From: Caballeronia sordidicola
GTDB taxonomy: Bacteria > Pseudomonadota > Gammaproteobacteria > Burkholderiales > Burkholderiaceae
Assembly (NCBI RefSeq): GCF_000729995.1
Contig: NZ_JNFG01000207.1
Location: forward strand, 1 to 53,536
DNA: 53,536 bases
Direction of reading: 5' to 3'
The notes under the pieces: model-generated
What the model was told of the DNA's origin: nothing
Database searches by the model: none
The model's input: the letters and a program-made list of their open reading frames with translations, nothing else
In this document: in pieces, positions 26,839 through 35,570 of the stretch
Layout: each line of letters begins with the position of its first letter
Position numbering within the stretch: position 1 is the stretch's first letter
Made by a program: the position numbers and the translations under genes

Positions 26839-28041
26839 TTATTTAACCAGCAGGCGCGTTCGAATGAACCCAGGTTCGCGGCCCAGGGCCTGTATCAATT
26901 CGCTGGATGGTGTCCTATCCAGGTCCGTCACTACGTAGCCGGTTTCGCCCTGCGTCTGCAGGTGCTGAGCGACGATGTTGGCGCCCTCCCCGGCAAGCCG
27001 CGTGTTAAGCGTCGCAAGCGCACCAGGCGCATTGCCGTGGACGTTGAGTAGACGCGCGGGCGCGTCCAGCGGTCCCGGATTGACATGCGGAAAATTGACC
27101 GATCCCACTGTGTCGCCGGTCGTTAAAAACGAAATGAGTTTCGTCGCGACTTCGGTCCCGATGTTCTCCTGCGCTTCCTCCGTGCTGCCGCCCACATGGG
27201 GTGTCAGGATCACGTTGGGCAAATGCTGAAGCACGCTCTTGAAGATATCTGCATTGGTCTTGGGCTCCTCCGGGAATACGTCGATGGCAGCGCCACCCAG
27301 CCGCTTCGCTTGCAGCGCTTGCGCGAGGGCATCGATATCGACCACCGAACCGCGCGATGCATTGATCAGGATCGCACCGGCTTTAAAACACGCCAGCGTT
27401 GCAGCGTCAATCATGCGGTTCGTCTGGGCCGTGGCGGGCACGTGCAGCGTCACCACGTCGGCATGAGCGACCGCGTCGGCGAGCGATTGCGCCGCACGGG
27501 CGGAACCCAGCGAGAGCCGCGCCTGCACGTCGTAATACACCACGCGCATACCCATGGCTTCGGCCAGCACGCCGACCTGCGAGCCGATGTTGCCATACCC
27601 TACTATTGCAATGGTCTTGCCGCGCGTCTCGAACGATCCGCTTGCGCCCTTGGCCCACGTTCCAGCATGCGCCAGCACGCTCTTCTCGGGCACGCGGCGC
27701 AGCAACAGGATAGCTTCGGCGATCACCAGTTCAGCGACCGAGCGTGTGTTCGAAAATGGCGCGTTGAAAACAGGAATGCCCGCGTTTGCAGCTGCGTTCA
27801 GGTCGACCTGGGACGTTCCAATGCAGAAACAGCCTATTGCGAGCAGATGGCGCGCGGCATCGATTTCTTCGCGTTTGAGATGCGTCGCCGAGCGAATGCC
27901 GACGAGGTTATGTGCCTGGAGTGCAGTCTTTAAATCCGCGCCGGCGAGCGCGCCCGCGCGGCGCTCGACCTCGAGTTTCGCTTCGCTGAAACGCGCGACG
28001 GCGGTGTCGTGGATATTTTCGAGTAGAAGAACAGAGGTCAT
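26839..28041 (-). CDS. serA: D-3-phosphoglycerate dehydrogenase (ACT-containing)
   Basis: This 400-residue 2-hydroxyacid dehydrogenase has substrate and NAD domains with GYGNIG in the Rossmann loop. The catalytic Arg (NASRGSVVD), Glu (IDVFPEEP) and His (ILTPHVGGSTEEAQENIG) are all present. A C-terminal ACT domain (LNVHGNAPGALATLNTRLAGEGANIVAQHLQTQGETGYVVTDL) is typical of serine-inhibited SerA. It oxidises 3-phosphoglycerate in the first step of serine synthesis. The ATG at 28039-28041 begins at the conserved start (TSVLLLENIHDTAV). The chromosomal serA is probably elsewhere, so this could be a second copy or a paralogue for another 2-hydroxyacid. Confidence 0.9.
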   Translation of the reverse strand: MTSVLLLENIHDTAVARFSEAKLEVERRAGALAGADLKTALQAHNLVGIRSATHLKREEIDAARHLLAIGCFCIGTSQVDLNAAANAGIPVFNAPFSNTRSVAELVIAEAILLLRRVPEKSVLAHAGTWAKGASGSFETRGKTIAIVGYGNIGSQVGVLAEAMGMRVVYYDVQARLSLGSARAAQSLADAVAHADVVTLHVPATAQTNRMIDAATLACFKAGAILINASRGSVVDIDALAQALQAKRLGGAAIDVFPEEPKTNADIFKSVLQHLPNVILTPHVGGSTEEAQENIGTEVATKLISFLTTGDTVGSVNFPHVNPGPLDAPARLLNVHGNAPGALATLNTRLAGEGANIVAQHLQTQGETGYVVTDLDRTPSSELIQALGREPGFIRTRLLVK

Positions 28042-28527
28042 AGAACGCTTATGTGTCAGTGACGTGGGCCATTCATACGCCCAGCAGGTGGTGTCCGGGT
28101 AACATTCGCAATTTCGTCGCGCTCGTTTCACGCCGGACGAATCGACGCCCAAGCTTCAAACGTCAAGACGATGTTACCGCTTGCCGGGCATGCGTATTTT
28201 CTACCCTACTGCCCATGGGGCCTTTGGGCTTACACATTCTTTCGATCACGTTATCTGCTGGCTAAACGTCGCTAAAGGGTTCGCTAAAGGCAGGTCGACG
28301 GGCGAAGCGGTATCCTTCACGCTTGTTGCTTTGGTATTGGACGCGGATCTCAGTGCGCTTTAGGCCAACGCGTATTGCTTACCCACGATTGCGGCGTTCA
28401 GTCATGAATTGCGAACAAGAGTAAGTTGTGCTGCTTCGTGGCACCGCTTTATGAGCGGCGGCATTCGCCTCTCAGGCAATGAACGATTGAGAGCGTCAGC
28501 CTTTACGCAGAACCTGGACAGGAGTGC
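28042..28527. other. Divergent promoter region, no gene seen
   Basis: This 486-base gap lies between the serA start and the AraC regulator start, which are transcribed apart. No coding region and no clear operator palindrome are seen. Confidence 0.5.
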
Positions 28528-29451
28528 ATGCCAATGAGCGCATTCGCCAAACGGTCGTCCCGAACCTATGCGATGCCCGAGCGCAGCGATCGCCTCGACT
28601 TCTATATTCGCGACGAGACTCGGCGCTCGCCGATCACGGAACCGCACAAGCACGATTACTTCCAGATCCAGATCAATCTGGGTGGCGACACGAAGCAGCA
28701 GATCGGCGACGTAACGCGTGCGTTCCCAACAGGTTCAGTCGCCTTCATCGCGCCGCACCGGGTTCACATGATTCCGCACCCTGAACACTCGCGGTTCATC
28801 GTGATCAATTTTGCGCTGGATTTCCTTAACCTGAATGTCGATGCAGTCGATGGCCGGATCGACCTCGGCAGTATTCCCATCATCCGGTTTCCGGAGCTGG
28901 CGCCCTTTCGCTTTCAAGACGAGACCGATTTCAGGCTGACAGAGTCCGACCTCGTTGAAGTAGAACGCATCGTTCGCCTCATGATGGAGATAGACAGTGC
29001 GCGCGGCTTTGGTGCGGCCAGCCGGCTTCGCGGTTACCTCCTGCAATTGATCGGACTCGTTTGCGCAAGATATGCGGACCCGCTTATGCAACTGGCTGCG
29101 CTTAGCGAACGCGCAGTCAGCCGCCGCGACTCCCTCAGCAAGGTGATGCGTCACGTTCTGGAGCACCTGGAAGACGATACGCTTTCGTTAGGGTCCGCAG
29201 CACAAGCAGCGGCGTTGACGCCCGGTTATGTAGCCCGCCTGATGAAAAAGGAAACCGGCAGGACGTTCGTGCAATGGGTAACGGATCAAAGAATCAGCCG
29301 CGCAAAAGCATTGCTTGCGGACGATACCCGCCGCGTTAAAGACATTGCGTTCGTGGTCGGCTTTCGCGATGAGGCCTATTTCACCCGACGCTTTCGGCAG
29401 GCTGTAGGGACATCGCCGACGCAATACCGGGTGTCGCAATTCGAGCAATAG
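28528..29451 (+). CDS. AraC-family transcriptional regulator
   Basis: This 307-residue protein has an N-terminal cupin-like sensor (EPHKHDYFQIQINLGGDTKQQIGDVTRAFPTGSVAFIAPHRVHMI). The C-terminal double helix-turn-helix of the AraC family is at about residues 205-300 (LGSAAQAAALTPGYVARLMKKETGRTFVQWVTDQRISRAKALLADDTRRVKDIAFVVGFRDEAYFTRRFRQAVGTSPTQYR). AGGAG sits 6 bases before the first ATG. It diverges from serA and precedes the FAH-family hydrolase on the same strand, so either is a plausible target. Ligand unknown. Confidence 0.93.
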   Translation: MPMSAFAKRSSRTYAMPERSDRLDFYIRDETRRSPITEPHKHDYFQIQINLGGDTKQQIGDVTRAFPTGSVAFIAPHRVHMIPHPEHSRFIVINFALDFLNLNVDAVDGRIDLGSIPIIRFPELAPFRFQDETDFRLTESDLVEVERIVRLMMEIDSARGFGAASRLRGYLLQLIGLVCARYADPLMQLAALSERAVSRRDSLSKVMRHVLEHLEDDTLSLGSAAQAAALTPGYVARLMKKETGRTFVQWVTDQRISRAKALLADDTRRVKDIAFVVGFRDEAYFTRRFRQAVGTSPTQYRVSQFEQ

Positions 29452-29608
29452 GCTCTTGCGCGGCGTTTCGCTATTGCTGCCCTGAATAGAGCAATTTAAT
29501 CCAGGACGTAGGGCGGATTTGTCCTGCACAGAAGGTTGGCCGAAGCATATTGTTTGTGGGTGTCGCGGTGGTCCGCGCCAAACAACCTCTACCTTCGAGT
29601 TCGCCGAT

Positions 29609-30319
29609 ATGACCGAATACATCTTCCCCGCTCCTCAAACTGTCGCCGTGCCCGTCGCCGGCTCGAGCGCTTCTTTCGCGGTGCGCCGCGTCTTTTGCGT
29701 AGGGCGCAATTACGCCGATCACGCGCGCGAGATGGGCGCTAACCCCGACCGCGAGCCGCCATTCTTCTTTACGAAACCTGCCGACGCTGTCGTGCCCGCA
29801 ACGGGAACACTGGCGTACCCGATGCTTACTGAGGACCTGCACCACGAGATAGAAATGGTGATTGCCATCGGAAAAGAGGGGCGACAAATCGAGCCGAAGG
29901 ACGCGTTGTCGTACATATTCGGCTACAGCGTGGGCGTGGACCTCACGCGGCGCGACCTGCAAGCGGTCGCGAAGAAGATGAGCCGGCCGTGGGACTGGGC
30001 TAAGGGCTTCGACGAATCCGCGCCCGTCACAGCTATCCGGCCCGCGACAGAAATCGGTCATCCGGGCAGCGGTCGCATTTGGCTGACGGTCAATGGCGAG
30101 ACACGGCAAACGGGCGATCTCGGCGATATGATCTGGCCGGTTGCCGACATCATCAGCCAGGTTTCACAAGCGGTTGTCATCAAGCCCGGTGATCTGATTT
30201 TTACCGGCACGCCTGCGGGCGTCGGGGCGTTGAAGCCCGGCGATAAAGTCGCTGGCGGTGTCGATGGTATTGCCGACTTCCACTTTGAAATCCGCAAGGT
30301 GTCGAAGACCGTAAGTTAG
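29609..30319 (+). CDS. Fumarylacetoacetate hydrolase family protein
   Basis: This 236-residue protein has the FAH C-terminal fold: RVFCVGRNYADHAREMG at the N-terminus, the metal-binding Glu pair in HHEIEMVIAIGK, GYSVGVDLTRRDLQ, and the end GDLIFTGTPAGVGALKPGD. The family includes fumarylpyruvate hydrolase and 2-hydroxymuconate-type hydratases or decarboxylases of aromatic breakdown. The first motif set is closest to the short fumarylpyruvate hydrolase/YcgM type. The ATG at 29609 matches the family N-terminus and removes a 30-residue unrelated leader. Exact substrate unknown. Confidence 0.92.
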   Translation: MTEYIFPAPQTVAVPVAGSSASFAVRRVFCVGRNYADHAREMGANPDREPPFFFTKPADAVVPATGTLAYPMLTEDLHHEIEMVIAIGKEGRQIEPKDALSYIFGYSVGVDLTRRDLQAVAKKMSRPWDWAKGFDESAPVTAIRPATEIGHPGSGRIWLTVNGETRQTGDLGDMIWPVADIISQVSQAVVIKPGDLIFTGTPAGVGALKPGDKVAGGVDGIADFHFEIRKVSKTVS

Positions 30320-30638
30320 CACTTCATTGACTCGATGACATAGGCGTGGACCAAAGTAATCTTTCCGTACGCTCTACTTATCAACATACGGTTTTCTTCG
30401 CTCACATCTGACGCGAAGCCAGCACTAACGCTTGCTGGCTTCGTCGCTTCATGGCAACGGTCTTCGCGTCTTTCTCGGCCCTCATCCGCCCAATGCGCGA
30501 CGCTCCCGAATAACCTCACCTAAGTGTCGATAAGGCTGCGACCCGCTGGCTGCAAGTCTTTTTTACGACTGCAACGCTTGCGCCGACTGTGTATAACATC
30601 GACACATTGTCGTTAATCGCCAAGCGAGAGAGCCCACC
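30320..30638. other. Intergenic region with hairpin and iteron-like repeat
   Basis: An 11-bp inverted repeat (CGAAGCCAGCA 30414-30424, TGCTGGCTTCG 30433-30443) may end the hydrolase transcript. An iteron-like repeat follows at 30502-30523. No gene is seen. Confidence 0.6.
30502..30523 (-). repeat. Iteron-like repeat outside the origin
   Basis: On the minus strand it reads TTAGGTGAGGTTATTCGGGA followed by GC, a full match to the origin iteron consensus. It lies between genes. Confidence 0.75.
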
Positions 30639-31178
30639 ATGAACAGCCCCATTCCGCGTGACGAGCAGCACAAGGACAAACATCATCACTTGCGTTTTCA
30701 TCTGCCATACGTGCACCTTTCGTCAGTATTCGGTGACGACTGGTTCGCGCTAAAAGCCGAGCGTTTTGCACGCTTCTTCGGAACACCGACTTTCCTCGTC
30801 GGGCAGACGATTATTGTTGCAGTGTGGATTGGTATCAACGTCGCCGGCCTGACAAAGTTCGACATTTATCCTTTCATTCTTCTAAACCTTGCATTTAGTC
30901 TCCAGGCCGCTTACGCCGCGCCGTTGATTCTGCTTGCGCAAACGCGACAAGCAGATCGCGACAAGGTCAACGCCGACGCCGATGCGCGGCATCGCGAAGA
31001 CCTCGCCTCAGCGAATGAGGAACGCCAGTTGCAAGCGGCTCGACAGACCGATCAGCTCGTCGCCCTGCTCGAGCAAAATACCAAATTGACCGAGATCACG
31101 AAGCAAATGAGCGAACGTATCGAGGCGTTGACGCGCGAAGTACATAACCGGATCGAGCAGGCAAACATGAAACCGTAA
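30639..31178 (+). CDS. DUF1003 membrane protein
   Basis: This 179-residue protein has two close transmembrane segments (about 55-75, LVGQTIIVAVWIGINVAGL, and 82-102, FILLNLAFSLQAAYAAPLILLA). They match DUF1003, including the QAAYAAPLILLAQTRQADRDK signature. The C-terminal 70 residues form a probable coiled coil (REDLASANEERQLQAARQTDQLVALLEQ). Function unknown. It is a single gene. Confidence 0.9.
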   Translation: MNSPIPRDEQHKDKHHHLRFHLPYVHLSSVFGDDWFALKAERFARFFGTPTFLVGQTIIVAVWIGINVAGLTKFDIYPFILLNLAFSLQAAYAAPLILLAQTRQADRDKVNADADARHREDLASANEERQLQAARQTDQLVALLEQNTKLTEITKQMSERIEALTREVHNRIEQANMKP

Positions 31179-31229
31179 GTGTCGAAATCAGCGGTCCGGT
31201 TCGTCGACCGTTAAGCCACGAAGAACTGA

Positions 31230-31769
31230 TCAATCCTCGGTCGGAACGTGCTCGCCAATTCGCTTCCAATAAATTCGGGTCCCGCTCAGCCCTCCATGTG
31301 GCTTAAACGCATAGTCCGGAATCTCACCCGCAAGAGTGAATCCGAGACGCTCGTAGAGCGTCGACGCTCCGCCGTCGGTCGCGGTATCCAGGACCAGCAG
31401 CGTGCGTCCGCGCTTCACGGCCAGATTTTCCGCCGTCTGCATAAGCGACGCCGCCACACCTCGCCGGCGGTGGCTAAGACGGGTCATCAGTTTGGCGATT
31501 TCCGCCCGGTGCGGCTGGTTGGGCGGACAGTCAAGCAAAAGGGTGACAGTTCCAACCAGTCTCTCACCGTCCCATGCACCCATAACCATTCGTTCGCCGC
31601 GAGTCGCGGCAGCCAGCGCATTGGACCAGAACGCTCCTGCCGCTTCAGGCTGCAGCGGATGCATGAAGCTGACCGAACCGCCATTCGCAACCGTCTCGAT
31701 CAAGAGCCCGCTGAGCATTTCGCACGTCGTCGACGAAGCGCGCAGTTCGCTGATTTCAATGTTCGACAT
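31230..31769 (-). CDS. GNAT-family N-acetyltransferase
   Basis: This 179-residue protein has the GNAT core: an acetyl-CoA loop of the R-R-x-G-x-A type in LMTRLSHRRRGVAASLMQTAENLA, then LVLDTATDGGASTLYERLGFTLAGEIPDYAF, which is motif B. It resembles amino-group acetyltransferases of small molecules. It starts 5 bases after the XRE-cupin gene stops, so the two are one operon and are probably translationally coupled. Substrate unknown. Confidence 0.9.
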   Translation of the reverse strand: MSNIEISELRASSTTCEMLSGLLIETVANGGSVSFMHPLQPEAAGAFWSNALAAATRGERMVMGAWDGERLVGTVTLLLDCPPNQPHRAEIAKLMTRLSHRRRGVAASLMQTAENLAVKRGRTLLVLDTATDGGASTLYERLGFTLAGEIPDYAFKPHGGLSGTRIYWKRIGEHVPTED

Positions 31770-31774
31770 GATGG

Positions 31775-32341
31775 CTAAGTCCGGGCGAGAACAACGAGGT
31801 AGGTACAGGTCGAGGCGGTTTCGTTAGCCAGCGTCACCTCAGAAGGCGGACCGAACCCCAGGCAATCACCCGCGCTCAGATCGTATCGCTCGCCACCTTC
31901 CAGGATCACGAGATCGCCCACTAACACCCACACAACCTGACGGATATGGGCATACGACGACGGCGGTAACACCACCTGTCGTCCTGTCGGCAGATCGACC
32001 TGGACGATCTCCACCGGGTGGTCCGGATTGTTGAATACCTGCTTGCGGAGATAGCCTGTCTTGGGATCGCGCCAGAGCGGCTGATCGACTGCCCGTGACA
32101 AGCGGTCTCCATTGCCTTCTGCCCTCACCAAAAGGCCCGCGAGCGTCAAGTCGAAGGCCGCGGCCAGTCGCACCAGCGTGACCGCGGTGGGGCTTATTTC
32201 CTCGCGTTCAATCTTGCTGATCGTCGCCTTGGCGACCCCGGAGGATTCGGCCAGATCTGCTAATGACCATCCGCGCGCACTTCGTTCAAGCCGAATACGC
32301 CGGGCGATGCGAGGTCCGGTATCGTCTATTGATAATGTCAT
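31775..32341 (-). CDS. XRE-cupin transcriptional regulator
   Basis: This 188-residue protein has an N-terminal XRE helix-turn-helix (RIARRIRLERSARGWSLADLAESSGVAKATISKIEREEISPTAVTLVRLAAAF). The C-terminal cupin (about 105-185: VDLPTGRQVVLPPSSYAHIRQVVWVLVGDLVILEGGERYDLSAGDCLGF) likely binds a small ligand. It is the first gene of a two-gene operon with the GNAT enzyme and likely controls it. ATGs at 32339-32341 and 32351-32353 are both possible and neither has a good ribosome-binding site. The operator-like repeats overlap them. Confidence 0.9.
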   Translation of the reverse strand: MTLSIDDTGPRIARRIRLERSARGWSLADLAESSGVAKATISKIEREEISPTAVTLVRLAAAFDLTLAGLLVRAEGNGDRLSRAVDQPLWRDPKTGYLRKQVFNNPDHPVEIVQVDLPTGRQVVLPPSSYAHIRQVVWVLVGDLVILEGGERYDLSAGDCLGFGPPSEVTLANETASTCTYLVVLART

Positions 32342-32363
32342 ATCGTCTATCATAGTAGACGAT
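32321..32363. promoter_or_regulatory. Operator-like repeats at the XRE-cupin promoter
   Basis: ATCGTCTA occurs at 32321-32328 and 32342-32349, 21 bases apart (two helical turns). The second copy pairs with TAGACGAT at 32356-32363 to form an inverted repeat with a 6-base centre. The sites overlap the start codons and fit autoregulation by the XRE-cupin protein. Binding is inferred. Confidence 0.55.
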
Positions 32364-32566
32364 GGGGTCGTGCGCAAGACGCGCTCAAAGCGTGGGGATT
32401 AGTGCGTTGATGGGCTTGAAGTTGGGACCAAGCTTCGTCTTCCAGCGCGGCCCGTCAGTGAGTACAGTGAGTACGGAAGCGTCGGTTAAAGTGAATCACG
32501 CGCCCGGAAAAAACCGTGCTCGCCGCGGCGGTTCATTTGGCAAATGCTTGCTGTGATCAGTTCAAT

Positions 32567-32590
32567 GCGCGCCGGCCGAAGCCGGCGCGC
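32567..32590 (-). terminator. Hairpin after the phospholipase C gene
   Basis: A perfect 10-bp inverted repeat (GCGCGCCGGC / GCCGGCGCGC) has a CGAA loop, which reads TTCG (a very stable tetraloop) on the minus strand. It lies 23 bases past the phospholipase stop. No U tract follows, so it may stabilise mRNA rather than terminate. Confidence 0.55.
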
Positions 32591-32613
32591 TCTGCCGTGG
32601 GTGCTCTTCAGAC

Positions 32614-34734
32614 TCAGACGGCTTTCGTAACCGGCGCCGTAGCAGCAGGATCGCTCGTTCCTACCCGCCCGGTTTCGACGTGCCCCGCCAGGCGTCGCTG
32701 GAATGCCGGGTTAGACGGCATCGTGACCTGCAGGTCGTACCAGTTGCTGTTGCACGACAGGTCCCAATGGTCCTCTGCGGTTTTGACCGCAGGCACCGTG
32801 ATGGATCGCGGCGGCTGGCCGTAGGCCAGATCGGTGACCGTGAAGACTACCGGCGCGGAGCCCAGATTGCTGAGTGTCAGATAGACGTTGCCGTTGGCCA
32901 CGTCATAGCACGTCACCGTCTCGGGTTGCACGGCAGCGTCGGCTGCAACCGAGCCCGTGAAGCGGCGGAAGTACCCGTTCGGACCAAACACGCTCAGCGA
33001 GTATTGACCGTTCTTGTCGGCGGCCCAAGTATCGGAAAGCTGCTTGCCTGCTTCGACGGTATAACGCTTGGGCATCGCCGTTGGGTCAGCGGTGTACACA
33101 TAGAAATTCGCGCCCACCGTGCCGGTATTCGCGAAGGTCAGCGTGTAGGTCTGGCTTTGTACTTGCAACGTGCCGTTCACATGCAGCTCATAGGGCAACG
33201 GCCGCGTGGGACGTGTGCCCGGCTCCTGCGCCGCGATAACCTGCGCGGCGGTGGCAGCGGGCGCGGTCTGGTTGGTCGGCAACGCGCATTGCATATCGGC
33301 CGAAGCAATGTATCCCGACGTGCTCGGCAGCGCTGGCACAGTGGCATCGGGCTTCGAGAAATCGAACGCCGAGGTCAAGTCGCCGCATATGGCACGACGC
33401 CACGGCGTGAGGTTCGTTTCGATCACCCCAAAACGCTTTTCGATGAATTGCAGCACCGACGTGTGATCGAATACCTGCGAGCAGACAAAACCACCTTTGC
33501 TCCACGGTGAGACAACGGTCATCGGCACGCGAGGTCCGAGACCATAAGGCAGGTTGTCGGCGGTGTATGTACTGGCTTGCGCGGCAGTCACCACGGTATG
33601 GCGTTCGAGCGTAATGTCCGCTGTACTCAAGCCCGAGCCCGGCAACGTAGGCGCTTGCGGCGGCACCATGTGATCGAAGAAACCATCGTTCTCGTCATAC
33701 ATGATGAACAGCGCCGTCTTGCTCCACACGTCGGGGTTCGCGGTGAGGGCATCGAGGATCGTAGAGATGTATTCCGCGCCGTAGAGCGGCGTGAATTTCG
33801 GATGCTCGGAGTAGGCGGCGGGCGGCAGCAGCCAGGAGACCTGCGGCAACGCGTTAGCCACCACATCCGCCTTGAGTTGCGTGAGCGTGCGCGCGGTCAT
33901 CGCTTTCGTGTTCAGCGCTGAACCGGCCGGCGCGTTCACATAGTTCTGAAAGTTCGCCAGCACGTTGGTGCCGTAGTTGCCGTTGTAGTTATCGAAGCTC
34001 GTTCCCTGCTGATAGATCTGCCATGAGACGCCGGCCGCTTCCAGCCGCTCCGGATAGGTCGTCCAGTTGAACGGCGCCATCTTGAGCGCATCGAACTGGT
34101 TATCGACATAGTCAGTGTTGTCGAGCAGCGGGCCGCCACCTGCTCCGGTCGGATCGACCATCCCGGTCATCAGGTACATCCGGTTCGGATGCGTGTTGCC
34201 GGGTATCGAGCAGAAGTAATGATCGCAGACGGTAAATGCATCAGCGAGCGCGTAGTGAAACGGAATGTCCGCCCGCACGTGATAGCCCATCGTCATGTCG
34301 GTCTTCTGCACCGCCCATTTGTCGGCACGGCCGTTGTCGATCGCGCCATGCGTGGTCGCCCATGTGTGCGGCAGCCCGCCTATACATTGCGCGTTGACGG
34401 CCGGGTTGGTCGTGTCGTAACGAAATGGGGCGATGGTCTGGGCCTGATTCTCCTGACGCGGCTGGAACCATACCGGCAAGCCATTTGGAAGCGTCACGGG
34501 GAAGCGGTCGTTATACCCTCGCACGCCGCTCAGATGCCCAAGGTAGTGATCGAACGAGCGATTTTCCTGCATGAACACAACGATATGCTCTACATCGTTG
34601 ATCGTGCCGGTAACGGAATTCGGTTCGATCGCGAGCGCCTTGCGGATCGAGTCCGGAAAGAGCGACGCTGCAGCGCCGGCACCGGCCAGGCTGGCGGAAA
34701 TTTTAAGAAAATCGCGGCGGCTCTTCGTGACCAT
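32614..34734 (-). CDS. Phospholipase C, phosphocholine-type, Tat-exported
   Basis: This 706-residue protein has a twin-arginine signal (SRRDFLK, then a hydrophobic run with AGAGAAASLF). The catalytic domain has the family start HIVVFMQENRSFDHYLGHLSGVRGYNDR and the AcpA/PLC motifs CDHYFCSIPGNTHPNR and YDENDGFFDHM. Two C-terminal Ig-like domains (ELHVNGTLQVQSQTYTLTFANTG..., then VTCYDVANGNVYLTLSNLGSAPVVF) match those of Pseudomonas PlcH/PlcN. It hydrolyses phosphatidylcholine or sphingomyelin head groups outside the cell. AAGG supports the ATG at 34732-34734. A partner chaperone (PlcR-like) is not seen. Confidence 0.94.
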   Translation of the reverse strand: MVTKSRRDFLKISASLAGAGAAASLFPDSIRKALAIEPNSVTGTINDVEHIVVFMQENRSFDHYLGHLSGVRGYNDRFPVTLPNGLPVWFQPRQENQAQTIAPFRYDTTNPAVNAQCIGGLPHTWATTHGAIDNGRADKWAVQKTDMTMGYHVRADIPFHYALADAFTVCDHYFCSIPGNTHPNRMYLMTGMVDPTGAGGGPLLDNTDYVDNQFDALKMAPFNWTTYPERLEAAGVSWQIYQQGTSFDNYNGNYGTNVLANFQNYVNAPAGSALNTKAMTARTLTQLKADVVANALPQVSWLLPPAAYSEHPKFTPLYGAEYISTILDALTANPDVWSKTALFIMYDENDGFFDHMVPPQAPTLPGSGLSTADITLERHTVVTAAQASTYTADNLPYGLGPRVPMTVVSPWSKGGFVCSQVFDHTSVLQFIEKRFGVIETNLTPWRRAICGDLTSAFDFSKPDATVPALPSTSGYIASADMQCALPTNQTAPAATAAQVIAAQEPGTRPTRPLPYELHVNGTLQVQSQTYTLTFANTGTVGANFYVYTADPTAMPKRYTVEAGKQLSDTWAADKNGQYSLSVFGPNGYFRRFTGSVAADAAVQPETVTCYDVANGNVYLTLSNLGSAPVVFTVTDLAYGQPPRSITVPAVKTAEDHWDLSCNSNWYDLQVTMPSNPAFQRRLAGHVETGRVGTSDPAATAPVTKAV

Positions 34735-34830
34735 GCGCTTACCTTTTTTGTGTTCTATGGGGAGTGATTGGCCGTCCGTCAAGCGTACGGCAGCCGATTG
34801 CAGGGGACTATGTCGATTCCATTCAAACGT

Positions 34831-35004
34831 TCAGGATGACGAAGCAGGTGTCGCGGGCGGGGGACAGCTCATCTTGGCCGATACCGACGCGCCACCGCAT
34901 GCCGATTGATTCGGTGAGTCCGAACTACCGCAGGCGGACAGCAATAGTCCAGGAAGTATCGACGCGACTATGAGCGCGCAGAGTCGAAGTTTCGACGTTT
35001 GCAT
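34831..35004 (-). CDS. Small lipoprotein (57 aa)
   Basis: GAGAA precedes the ATG at 35002-35004. The signal MQTSKLRLCALIVASILPG is followed by LLLSAC, a lipobox, leaving about 33 mature residues that are Ser/Pro-rich with two more Cys (SACGGA, MSCPPP). It lies 96 bases upstream of the phospholipase on the same strand and may share its promoter. Not recognised. Confidence 0.7.
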   Translation of the reverse strand: MQTSKLRLCALIVASILPGLLLSACGSSDSPNQSACGGASVSAKMSCPPPATPASSS

Positions 35005-35215
35005 GACTTTCTCAGGAAGGATCGGAGTGAACGGATACGCTCGGCGCATACCGCTCAAAGCGACGCACCAAAACGATGGCGCCGAGAATACCGGTCGTTT
35101 GTGACAGGCCGGTGGGAAGACTTGAAAAGAGAAGATAAGGATGGTCGAGGCGCGAATGTCTCGATTCAGATTCGATTCGGGGCGACGCCGCTTGAGGGTT
35201 ATGAGTTCGGATCCA

Positions 35216-35237
35216 GCTCCCGAAAAGCCTCACCGAT
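35216..35237 (-). repeat. Iteron-like repeat outside the origin
   Basis: On the minus strand it reads ATCGGTGAGGCTTTTCGGGA followed by GC. Apart from the first bases this equals the origin copy at 41165-41187. Confidence 0.78.
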
Positions 35238-35308
35238 GACAGTCCATGCTGCAAGAGCGGCACTTCTCACAAGCGGTTTTTGGACACTATGCCAAACACT
35301 CTCGGTCT

Positions 35309-35330
35309 CAGGGTGAGCTGATACGGGAGC
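35309..35330 (+). repeat. Iteron-like repeat outside the origin
   Basis: CAGGGTGAGCTGATACGGGA followed by GC has both half motifs at the right spacing. It faces the copy at 35216-35237. Confidence 0.72.
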
Positions 35331-35570
35331 CGGCTCGAAGCGCAATCCGCCAGGGAGGTTGATGCCTTTTGCGGTGGGAGTTTTTAATCTGGAGTCCATA
35401 TAAGAGAGCAATCGAGACGTGAATGTCGGCAGATCGAAATTAGAGGAGTCCATGGAACATCTGAACTTGAAACGCGCGAGCCCGACCACACGATCTTGTC
35501 TACGGGGATTCGCCTTCCTGTGCGATCTCCAGTGAGGGACGACTAATGCCTCATCGCCCGAGGGGAGATG

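Larger units (their letters stand above)
35005..35570. other. Gene-free region with two opposed iteron-like repeats
   Basis: No convincing coding region is seen in 566 bases. Iteron-like repeats lie at 35216-35237 (minus) and 35309-35330 (plus), 93 bases apart and facing opposite ways. Related phrases such as CGAATGTCTCGATTC (near 35153) and CGAGACGTGAATGTC (near 35414) hint at older duplication. Confidence 0.6.

Noticed and set aside
35199..35489. 96-residue minus-strand frame
   Set aside because: It runs across two iteron-like repeats in a gene-free gap and has no start signal or family resemblance.
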